From assembly GCA_031370545.1 (NCBI GenBank), contig JANMQQ010000348.1, positions 1 to 30,904 of the forward strand: a stretch of 30,904 bases of DNA, given 5' to 3'. Below are positions 8,434 to 15,136 of the stretch, piece by piece (within the stretch, counting starts at the first letter, position 1; each line of letters starts with the position of its first letter). A program made the position numbers and the translations under genes. The notes beneath the pieces are model-generated. The model did no database searches. It saw only the letters and a list, made by a program, of their open reading frames with translations, and was not told where the DNA came from. The stretch comes from UBA6921 sp031370545. GTDB lineage: Bacteria; Pseudomonadota; Gammaproteobacteria; SG8-11.

Positions 8434-10569
8434 TTACGGCGCGAGCGGTATGGCAGTCGAAGGATCGGTGGGCACGACCGGTATTTCGACAGGAGCCGGT
8501 GTAGGTGTAGGTGTAGGTACCGGCGTGGGTGCCATGGTGGGCTCTTTCTTTTCTTCTACCATTTCCACTTTACGCGACACACCAACAAACTCTTTCAGAT
8601 CTGGCAACACCGGGATTTCTTTATCGGAGATCATGCCGACGCCGTTCTCGCGTATTTCAGCCTGTTTATCACGCATATAATTGTATTTGCCGTTGGTGAC
8701 GCGAATGCCGGTTTCAACATCGCGAATCACCGTAGGACGCAGAAATATCATCAGATTGGTTTTGGTTTTCGAGGTGGTTTTGGAACGGAACAACGCACCC
8801 AAAAATGGAATATCGCCCAATAACGGTACGCGCGAATTCGCTTCTTTCACATCGTCCTTGATCAAGCCGCCCAACACCAGGACTTGCCCGCTATCGACCA
8901 TGACCGTGGTTTTCATGGTGCGCAAATTGGTTTTAATGTTGGCACTGCCCGGATCACCCGGCGCGCTGGCGTCGAAGTTCTCCACCTTCTGCTCGAAGTC
9001 GAGCTTGATGCTGTCGCCTTCGCTGATTTGCGGTTTTACCTTGAGATCGATACCCACCTTGGTCGGGGTAAATGTCGTGAACGGACTGGTCGCGGTGGCA
9101 CTGCCGCCAGTGCCCGTGCTGGTGAAAGAACCCGTGGGCACAGACACCTGATCACCGACAAAAATACTCGCCTCTTCATTATCGAGCGTGACGATATTCG
9201 GCGTTGATAAAACATTGGTTGCGCCATCAGATTTCAATGCATGTAACACTGAAGCGAAGCTCATACCATCTTTGACGATGCGGCCCAAGCCAAACGTAAT
9301 ACCGGCCTGTGGGGAAATGCCGGTAGCCGACCCGCTCACACTAGCGGCGATTGCACCAGTCAAGCCATTATTAAAATTGGATATAGCTGCCGGGCGATTG
9401 CCTGAGCCTCGATCCAACACAGCCCAATCAACACCGAGCAAATTGTTCATACTGTTGGAAACTTCCGCAATGATCGCTTCCACCAATACCTGCGCACGCC
9501 GTACATCCAGCAAACGGACCACAGTTTCCAATGAACGGAACACGCCCGGTGGCGCGGTAATCACCAACGCATTGCTACTTTCATCCGCCTGAATATTGAA
9601 AATGTCACTGCCTGCTCCAACGCCACCACCCATCGGTACCGGCACACCCGGGGGAGCGCCTCCTATGGGAGCACCGCCACCGGCCTTCGCGGCTTTCGCC
9701 TGCGTGGTTTGCACGCCAGTCAACACCGGCACTAAATCTTTCGCCTTGGCGTAGCGCAAATAAATCACATGCGTGTCACCGACCGACTGGGTTGGCGTGT
9801 CCAGGTGGGCAATGATGGCGCGCAGTTGCAGACGGTCACCGCGATCACCGCCGATCAACAGACTGTTGCTGCGCTCGTCTGCAACCAAGGCAGCTTGCTG
9901 TGATTGTGGGTCGCCCTTTTTACTTTGCTGCTGCAAGGTATTCAACACACGGACCACATCGGCGGCGGCGGCGTAATTCAGTTTTATAAATTCGACTTCG
10001 CCGCTGGTGGGCTGATCAATGCGCGCGATCAACTCGATCAAGCGCTCAATGTTTACCGCACGATCCGAGATGATCAACATATTCGATTGCGGATACGCGG
10101 CCATATGGCCTTGCGGCGGAACCAGCGGTCGTAAAATGGGCACGAGTTGCGCAGCGGCGACGTTCTTGACTTCAATCACGCGCGTGACCATTTCGTCGCC
10201 CACACCCGGATTTTTTTCTGTGGCGGTCGGCTCGGCATGATGTTTCGCGTCAGCATCAGGAATGATCTTGATGACCTTGCCGTAAGGAATCGCGGAAAAG
10301 CCATGCACTTCAAGCACCGACAGGAACACATCGTAGACTTCTTTTTTGTCGAGCGGGCGCGACGAGATGATGGTGATTTTGCCTTTGACACGCGGATCGA
10401 CAATAAAATTTTTGCCGGTGATTTCCGATACCGTGCCGATCAGCGCGCTGATATCCGCGCCTTTCAGATTCAAGGTCACACTCTCGGCGGCGGCAAATGT
10501 CGCGACCGCCGACATCAGCAACAACGCGCCAATGCGGGCGCTACATTTCACTTGGGCTGCGATAGACAT
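8434..10569 (-). CDS. gspD: Type II secretion outer-membrane secretin GspD
   Basis: This 711-residue protein forms the outer-membrane channel of the type II system. A signal peptide ends near Ala28 (ATFAAA before ES). N0 (about 29-105) and three further N domains (about 127-355) are visible, with a Gly/Pro-rich insertion at 297-321 inside N3. The secretin core (about 360-620) includes TPNIVTLDNEEASIFVGDQV and the signature VPLLGDIPFLGALFRSKT. The tail after 678 is Pro/Thr-rich (PTPVPTPTPTPAPVEIPVVP) and contains no obvious S domain. The 5' end follows gspC by 40 bases and gspE follows after 7. Family length is about 650-750. Confidence 0.95.
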   Translation of the reverse strand: MSIAAQVKCSARIGALLLMSAVATFAAAESVTLNLKGADISALIGTVSEITGKNFIVDPRVKGKITIISSRPLDKKEVYDVFLSVLEVHGFSAIPYGKVIKIIPDADAKHHAEPTATEKNPGVGDEMVTRVIEVKNVAAAQLVPILRPLVPPQGHMAAYPQSNMLIISDRAVNIERLIELIARIDQPTSGEVEFIKLNYAAAADVVRVLNTLQQQSKKGDPQSQQAALVADERSNSLLIGGDRGDRLQLRAIIAHLDTPTQSVGDTHVIYLRYAKAKDLVPVLTGVQTTQAKAAKAGGGAPIGGAPPGVPVPMGGGVGAGSDIFNIQADESSNALVITAPPGVFRSLETVVRLLDVRRAQVLVEAIIAEVSNSMNNLLGVDWAVLDRGSGNRPAAISNFNNGLTGAIAASVSGSATGISPQAGITFGLGRIVKDGMSFASVLHALKSDGATNVLSTPNIVTLDNEEASIFVGDQVSVPTGSFTSTGTGGSATATSPFTTFTPTKVGIDLKVKPQISEGDSIKLDFEQKVENFDASAPGDPGSANIKTNLRTMKTTVMVDSGQVLVLGGLIKDDVKEANSRVPLLGDIPFLGALFRSKTTSKTKTNLMIFLRPTVIRDVETGIRVTNGKYNYMRDKQAEIRENGVGMISDKEIPVLPDLKEFVGVSRKVEMVEEKKEPTMAPTPVPTPTPTPAPVEIPVVPTDPSTAIPLAP

Positions 10570-10609
10570 TCCAACCTTACCCCTTCCAATCAGTTGCTGA
10601 ATTATTTAA

Positions 10610-11539
10610 CTATTCTACGGCGAACGAAAAGCCCTGCGTCACACCATTGCGCATGACTTCAATATTGACCTGACCTGCGGTCTGTAAGTTCTGAATGATT
10701 TCCAAGCCCTTCACCGGGTTGTCAAGACGCACACCATTGACCATGGTCACGACATCACCCGCGCGCAGGCCGAAGCGTGACAGGAGTTGCCGATCTCGAC
10801 CGGGGCTGACGCGATAGCCGATCAGCTTGTCACCTTCGCGGACCGGTTCCGCGCGCACCAGATCCATGACGCTTTGCGGATCTTGATTCAAGGCATCGCG
10901 ATATTCATGCAACATTGCACCGGTGCTACGGTTGTCGGTGCCCATCGTGTTGGGTGGCAACACCCGGCGCCCTTGCGGCGCAGTAGCCATACTCGGCGGC
11001 ACGCCCATCCCACCGCCAGATTGGCCGACCACGGATTCATCCGCAGGCAAGCGCAGCATCTCCAAACGATTATTACGTTTCAGCATCACGTAGTCAGCGT
11101 GAATTTCTTCCAGCGAGGCCCCGCCGGGCACTTGCATGCCGATAGAATAATATTCTTCGTTGCCGGAGGCGTCGCTGATGATGGCCTTGGCGGTGCCAAC
11201 GGTCGACGAGGAAATCACGCCTAACAAAGTCAAATTCAAACGCGTCTCGGGGACCACCACCTGCTCTTCAACTTTGGGCGCAACAGCAATCTCAACACGC
11301 CCGAACAAGTTCGATTGACTGATACTGGTTTCGACTGCGGGCTTGGCAATCTGCGCGTTCGCAACCGCAGGTTCAGCCGGAATAACTTCTTCTGATTCGG
11401 TGACCGGCACCACACGCCACGTCAGCTCCGCCATGCGATAGCCGAGAGCCGCAATCAGCAGTGCCGCGAGTATCCACGGCAAGCGCTCCAACAGTTGGGT
11501 GCGCGCGATAAATTGATGAAGTGCGTCCTTAGCTTGCAT
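10610..11539 (-). CDS. gspC: Type II secretion inner-membrane protein GspC
   Basis: This 309-residue inner-membrane protein links the secretin to the inner-membrane platform. There is a short cytoplasmic N-terminus and one membrane segment (about 20-34, LPWILAALLIAALGY). A linker precedes the periplasmic HR domain (about 95-165; SNLFGRVE then LNLTLLGVISSS), which binds GspD N0. A PDZ domain is present (about 240-305; SRFGLRAGDVVTMVNGV). A Gly/Pro-rich linker (173-198) separates the two domains. It is the first gene of the gspC-gspD-gspE unit and is transcribed away from the DUF1566 gene. No strong Shine-Dalgarno sequence is visible before the ATG. Confidence 0.93.
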   Translation of the reverse strand: MQAKDALHQFIARTQLLERLPWILAALLIAALGYRMAELTWRVVPVTESEEVIPAEPAVANAQIAKPAVETSISQSNLFGRVEIAVAPKVEEQVVVPETRLNLTLLGVISSSTVGTAKAIISDASGNEEYYSIGMQVPGGASLEEIHADYVMLKRNNRLEMLRLPADESVVGQSGGGMGVPPSMATAPQGRRVLPPNTMGTDNRSTGAMLHEYRDALNQDPQSVMDLVRAEPVREGDKLIGYRVSPGRDRQLLSRFGLRAGDVVTMVNGVRLDNPVKGLEIIQNLQTAGQVNIEVMRNGVTQGFSFAVE

Positions 11540-11655
11540 AGAAAATTGCCCAATAAACCGTGGTCCAACAGTAGGTTCGTGGTGCGGCAGATTCTACGCG
11601 ATTCACCTAGTAAGATATAGTCGCGCAGCCACACAGACCCATCGGTAACCCGCAG
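11540..11655. other. Divergent intergenic region between gspC and the DUF1566 gene
   Basis: This 116-base gap must hold the promoters for both divergent genes. A weak plus-strand candidate is TTCTAC, an 18-base spacer, then TATAGT near 11611-11616. I see no convincing minus-strand promoter or operator. Confidence 0.4.
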
Positions 11656-12681
11656 ATGCAGCACCTCCACAATGGCTCGCGCAGCCGATCACAAAACCTT
11701 GCCGCACGCCTCGGCATTGTCGTTGTGCTGATCACCATGAACGCACGAGCGCTTGAAACCGACAACACGCACTTCGCGAAACTTGATAGCGCAGGAACTC
11801 CGTGGCGCGCCTCCCCATCGAGCGACACGTGGTCATGCGTGCGTGATCAAAGTACCGGGCTGACCTGGGAAATAAAAGCTCACGCGGCCGGGCTGCGCGC
11901 CGCGCGCCACACCTACACAACTTACGTGCTTGCATCCGGGCGATCCGTTGCGCGGTGTGCAACGCGGTCCTGTGATGCGCCCGGTTATGTTGCGGCCGTT
12001 AATGCAACTCGGTTGTGTGGCGCACACGACTGGCGCTTGCCGACACGCGAGGAGTTGCGTTCGCTGATCGACTACACCCGGCCTTATCCAGGGCCGACCA
12101 TTGACGCCGATTTTTTTCCGAACACCGTGGCGAATTTTTATTGGTCTTCCACGCCTGACGCAAGTGATGCTGGAAGCACATGGGGCCTGGGCTTTACTGA
12201 AGGTTTTGATTACGCGTATCGCAACGAAAACGCAGCACACCTGCGCTTGGTGCGCGGCACAACAGTACAAACCGAGCGTCGCTTGGGCGTGGATAACTTC
12301 AGCGTGGTCAACGATCAGCAGGCTGCGTTGATTTGGCAACGTTGCAGTGTAGGACAACAATGGAATGGCACCACGTGCGCTGACCAGGCGCGAGCAATGA
12401 CCCGCGCCCAGGCAACCGAATACGCTCAGCAACATCCGCCCTGGCGCCTGCCAACGTTGCTGGAATTAAGCCACACGGTCGATCTCACGCGTCATTCACC
12501 GGCAGTGAACGTAGCGCTGTTTCCCAACACTGCGCTGCGCAGTTATTGGACGGCGACGCCGCTTGCGAGCAATACCGGCCTGCAATGGTGCGTAAATTTC
12601 ATGTATGGCGACAGCTACGCAGATGAGTCGACGACAGGCGCCTACGTACGATTGGTCCGTGATGCGCAACCCGAAGATTAG
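11656..12681 (+). CDS. Exported protein with two DUF1566 (Lcl C-terminal) repeats
   Basis: The protein has 341 residues. A hydrophobic stretch GIVVVLITMNARA (20-32) after a basic N-terminus looks like a signal peptide, which supports the ATG at 11656. Two DUF1566 units follow. Unit 1 (about 58-200) contains DWRLPTREELRSLIDYT, FPNTVANFYWSSTP and AHLRLVRG. Unit 2 (about 217-336) contains PWRLPTLLELSHTVDLT, FPNTALRSYWTATP and AYVRLVRD. Cysteines recur (61, 101, 106, 121, 230, 241, 312), consistent with disulfides in an exported protein. DUF1566 is a C-type-lectin-like fold found in surface and fimbrial proteins; the precise function is unknown. It is divergent from gspCDE and could be a secretion substrate (inference). 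It ends four bases inside the 3' end of prfC. Confidence 0.8.
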   Translation: MQHLHNGSRSRSQNLAARLGIVVVLITMNARALETDNTHFAKLDSAGTPWRASPSSDTWSCVRDQSTGLTWEIKAHAAGLRAARHTYTTYVLASGRSVARCATRSCDAPGYVAAVNATRLCGAHDWRLPTREELRSLIDYTRPYPGPTIDADFFPNTVANFYWSSTPDASDAGSTWGLGFTEGFDYAYRNENAAHLRLVRGTTVQTERRLGVDNFSVVNDQQAALIWQRCSVGQQWNGTTCADQARAMTRAQATEYAQQHPPWRLPTLLELSHTVDLTRHSPAVNVALFPNTALRSYWTATPLASNTGLQWCVNFMYGDSYADESTTGAYVRLVRDAQPED

Positions 12682-14258
12682 TGCTCGCGCGTGGTGAGAA
12701 ACTTTACGTCGGGCCAACGTTCCATGGTCAGTTGCAAATTCACGCGCGTGGGCGCGATGTAAACCAGATCACCTTTTCCATCCAACGCTAAATTGTCGAA
12801 TGCCTTAGTGCGAAACTCTTCCAGCTTCTTTGCGTTGTCGCAACTGATCCAACGTGCAGTGGCCACGTTGACTGCTTCAAACACGCAGTCGACGCTGTAT
12901 TCGTGCTTGAGGCGATAGGCCACCACGTCGAACTGCAAAATGCCGACGGCACCGACGATGAGATCGTTGCTGTTGAATGGCCGAAACAATTGCGACGCAC
13001 CTTCTTCGCAGAGTTGTTCGATACCTTTTTGCAGCGCTTTCGCGCGCAATGGATCGCGCAGCCGCGCGCGCCGGAACAGCTCCGGCGCAAAGTGCGGAAT
13101 GCCGGTAAATTTCAGCACTTCACCTTGCGAAAACGTTTCGCCGATTTGAATGGTGCCATGATTATGCAAGCCGATGATGTCACCCGGATAGGCAACTTCG
13201 GTGTGCTCGCGTTCGCTGGCCATGAACGTAATCGCACTTGCGATACGCACTTCGCGCGCGTCGCGCACCTGAAATAATTTCATGCCCTTGGTGTAGGTGC
13301 CGGAGCACACGCGCAGAAATGCAACCCGGTCACGATGTTGTGGATCCATGTTGGCCTGAATTTTAAACACGAAGCCGGTAAAGTTTTCTTCGCTTGGCTG
13401 CACCTCGCGCGTGGTGGTGGCATGCGCAGTGGGCGGCGGCGCAAATTCGGAAAATGCATCGAGTAATTCCTGCACACCAAAATTATTGATCGCCGAGCCG
13501 AAGAACACCGGAGTGAGTCGGCCCGCCAAAAATTCTTTGAGATCGAAGCGGTGACTTGCGCCACGCACGAGCTCTACTTCCTGACGAAATTCCTGCGCGA
13601 GACTTTCAAACAATTCATCGAGGCGCGGATTATTTAATCCGTCGACGACTTCACCGCTGTTAATTTTTCCACCGTGGGTTGAACTGAATAGATGGATCCG
13701 ATCATTGGCGAGATGAAATACGCCTTTAAAACGCTTGCCCATACCGATGGGCCAGGTGATGGGCGCGCACTTAATTTTTAGAATACGTTCGACTTCATCG
13801 AGCAGGTCAATCGGCTCGCGACCTTCGCGGTCGAGCTTGTTTATGAAGGTAATAATAGGGGTATCGCGCATGCGACACACATCCATCAACTTGATGGTGC
13901 GCTCTTCAACACCCTTCGCGCTGTCGATCACCATCAACGCAGCATCCACTGCGGTGAGCGTGCGATAGGTATCTTCCGAAAAATCTTCGTGGCCCGGTGT
14001 GTCGAGCAGATTGATAATTTTGTCGCGATACGGAAACTGCATGACTGAACTCGTCACAGAAATTCCGCGCTGCTTTTCTATTTCCATCCAGTCCGATGTT
14101 GCGTGACGTGCCGCTTTGCGACCCTTCACTGTGCCGGCGAGTTGGATCGCTCCGCCGTACAAGAGTAACTTTTCGGTGAGCGTGGTTTTGCCGGCATCCG
14201 GATGCGAGATGATTGCAAAGGTGCGGCGCCGTGCGATTTCATGCAGGAATTCAGGCAT
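12678..14258 (-). CDS. prfC: Peptide chain release factor 3 (RF3, GTPase)
   Basis: This 526-residue GTPase removes RF1 and RF2 from the ribosome after peptide release. G1 is HPDAGKTT (19-26), G3 contains DTPGHEDF and G4 is NKLDREGR. The segment RGISVTSSVMQFPY is typical of RF3. E. coli RF3 has 529 residues and begins at a matching place (RRTFAIISHPDAGKTT). I chose ATG 14258 over an in-frame GTG at 14267 because the ATG aligns with family N-termini and the GTG lacks a properly spaced ribosome binding site. The stop TAA overlaps the convergent DUF1566 TAG by four bases (TTAG), so there is no intergenic terminator here. Confidence 0.96.
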   Translation of the reverse strand: MPEFLHEIARRRTFAIISHPDAGKTTLTEKLLLYGGAIQLAGTVKGRKAARHATSDWMEIEKQRGISVTSSVMQFPYRDKIINLLDTPGHEDFSEDTYRTLTAVDAALMVIDSAKGVEERTIKLMDVCRMRDTPIITFINKLDREGREPIDLLDEVERILKIKCAPITWPIGMGKRFKGVFHLANDRIHLFSSTHGGKINSGEVVDGLNNPRLDELFESLAQEFRQEVELVRGASHRFDLKEFLAGRLTPVFFGSAINNFGVQELLDAFSEFAPPPTAHATTTREVQPSEENFTGFVFKIQANMDPQHRDRVAFLRVCSGTYTKGMKLFQVRDAREVRIASAITFMASEREHTEVAYPGDIIGLHNHGTIQIGETFSQGEVLKFTGIPHFAPELFRRARLRDPLRAKALQKGIEQLCEEGASQLFRPFNSNDLIVGAVGILQFDVVAYRLKHEYSVDCVFEAVNVATARWISCDNAKKLEEFRTKAFDNLALDGKGDLVYIAPTRVNLQLTMERWPDVKFLTTREH

Positions 14259-14285
14259 ATTTTTCACATTCTCAGATCGGCGCTC

Positions 14286-14315
14286 ATTCTAAATGAATGC
14301 ACGTGCGACATACAA
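14286..14315 (-). promoter_or_regulatory. Putative sigma70 promoter of prfC
   Basis: On the minus strand TTGTAT (14310-14315) is followed by an 18-base spacer and TAGAAT (14286-14291). That is 4 of 6 and 5 of 6 matches to the consensus. It would give a short leader ahead of the prfC ATG at 14258. Support is from sequence pattern alone. Confidence 0.4.
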
Positions 14316-14468
14316 ATTCGTTCACTTCAGTAAAAACGTTTTGTGCTGATTTTATTTTTTTGTTCGAATCGACAATGCAAACACGCGCTCCTTTTAAAGT
14401 GCAGTGCACATCGGCCGCTACATTTCACAGCGTAACTCAATACACCAAGGTCGGTGATCAACCGTGAA

Positions 14469-14496
14469 TGGACTAATTGTTGTTATTGTCTATACT
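14469..14496 (+). promoter_or_regulatory. Putative sigma70 promoter of the lysine-rich small gene
   Basis: TGGACT (14469-14474), a 16-base spacer and TATACT (14491-14496) lie 36 bases before the ATG of the small lysine-rich gene. The -10 matches 5 of 6 and the -35 matches 4 of 6 positions. Start of transcription would be near 14503. Confidence 0.45.
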
Positions 14497-14531
14497 CAAC
14501 GTGACTGTGTTAAACCCATCGGAGGAGATTT

Positions 14532-14666
14532 ATGGCTGCGAAGAAAAAAGCCGCTGTGAAAAAAGTAGCGAAGAAGAAAGTAGTGAAGAAGAAAGTTGCC
14601 GCGCAGAAAAAAAAAGTAGCAACAAAAAAAGCCGCGAAGAAAAAAACGGCAAAGAAGAAAGGCTAA
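14532..14666 (+). CDS. Small histone H1-like lysine/alanine-rich basic protein (44 aa)
   Basis: A 44-residue frame begins MAAKKKAAVKKVAKKK and ends KKKTAKKKG. It holds 22 lysines (50%), 11 alanines, 6 valines, 2 threonines and no acidic residue. The composition matches the C-terminal tails of bacterial histone H1-like and AlgP-type proteins, so binding to nucleic acid is likely; the rest is inference. A near-perfect Shine-Dalgarno sequence, GGAGGAGA, ends 4-5 bases before the ATG. A promoter-like sequence precedes it and a strong terminator follows 40 bases after the stop, so the unit looks monocistronic and highly expressed. Lysine codons are 14 AAA and 8 AAG. An overlapping longer frame (14477-14674), rich in Ser and Glu, is an out-of-frame shadow. 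A purely low-complexity artefact is unlikely given the expression signals. Confidence 0.8.
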   Translation: MAAKKKAAVKKVAKKKVVKKKVAAQKKKVATKKAAKKKTAKKKG

Positions 14667-14705
14667 ACACCTAAGACAAAAAAACAGTTTAGTTTTTCAA
14701 AATTT

Positions 14706-14733
14706 AGGAAGGCCTGCGTAAGCAGGCCTTCCT
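14706..14733. terminator. Strong, probably bidirectional terminator between the small basic protein gene and tRNA-Lys
   Basis: A perfect stem, AGGAAGGCCTGC (14706-14717) and GCAGGCCTTCCT (14722-14733), closes the loop GTAA. On the plus strand it is followed by TTATTTG, and on the minus strand by AAATTTTG. T content is moderate on both sides. The convergent genes on each side make a shared terminator the natural reading. Confidence 0.8.
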
Positions 14734-14829
14734 TATTTGTGGCACTCAAAAAATTTTGTATCTCAGTTGGCGACATGGGTTCGCTGTTGCGGTGAGCAGA
14801 AAAACAGAGCTGCAATTGGGGGAGTAAAG

Positions 14830-14905
14830 TGGTGGGCCGTGAAGGGATCGAACCTTCGACCACCGGATTAAAAGTCCGATGCTCTACCGACTGAGCTAAC
14901 GGCCC
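14830..14905 (-). tRNA. tRNA-Lys (anticodon UUU)
   Basis: The minus strand gives a 76-nt cloverleaf with acceptor GGGCCGT pairing with ACGGCCC. The D-arm contains AGCTCAGTCGGTAGAGC, the anticodon loop reads CTTTTAA and the T-arm contains GGTTCGATCC. A CCA end is encoded (14830-14832). It closely resembles E. coli tRNA-Lys. A promoter-like sequence lies directly upstream and a terminator hairpin lies about 100 bases downstream. Only one tRNA is present in this unit. Confidence 0.97.
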
Positions 14906-14929
14906 GCTGAGCGGAAAAAAGAGTTTGCA

Positions 14930-14957
14930 ATGATACCGAACTTCGCGGGAATGACAA
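14930..14957 (-). promoter_or_regulatory. Promoter of tRNA-Lys
   Basis: On the minus strand TTGTCA (14952-14957) and TATCAT (14930-14935) are separated by 16 bases. Each matches 5 of 6 consensus positions. The -10 ends 24 bases before the mature tRNA 5' end, leaving a short leader. This is the best promoter match I see in the window. Confidence 0.7.
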
Positions 14958-14959
14958 GA

Positions 14960-15107
14960 CCGCTCTCGCACATCCGTGTGCTACGCGGCACCTGCACATC
15001 CATGATGCAATGGCCGCTCTTGCACATCTCGGCAACCGCTCCGTGGGATTGCTCCTCGTTTGCTGCACACTGGCTTTGCAGTGTGCAGCTGCCGCCATCC
15101 GTGGCGG
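14960..15107. repeat. Array of hairpins between yeeE-like gene and tRNA-Lys (copy B of the dispersed family)
   Basis: Four palindromes are seen. They are GCACA-TCCG-TGTGC (14968-14981), TGCACA-TCCA-TGaTGCA with one bulged base (14993-15009), a perfect 11-bp stem around GCTTTG (15062-15089) and CCGCCA-TCCG-TGGCGG (15092-15107). Three of them share the TCCR loop. A degenerate copy may lie near 15019-15035. The first 50 bases are related to 6652-6700. The array begins two bases upstream of the tRNA-Lys -35 box and follows the stop of the YeeE-type gene, so it may also end that transcript. No coding potential is seen. Confidence 0.65.
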
Positions 15108-15136
15108 TCGCATGTGCTATATCTCGAGGTGTGGAT

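Noticed and set aside
11833..12435. 200-residue minus-strand frame opposite the DUF1566 gene
   Set aside because: Shadow of a well-supported coding frame with a signal peptide and repeats.
14259..14267. GTG start of prfC three codons upstream
   Set aside because: Spacing to the purine-rich stretch is too short and the ATG fits family N-termini.
14477..14674. 65-residue Ser/Glu/Lys-rich frame
   Set aside because: It is an out-of-frame reading of the lysine-rich gene, whose own frame has the ribosome binding site and the expected composition.
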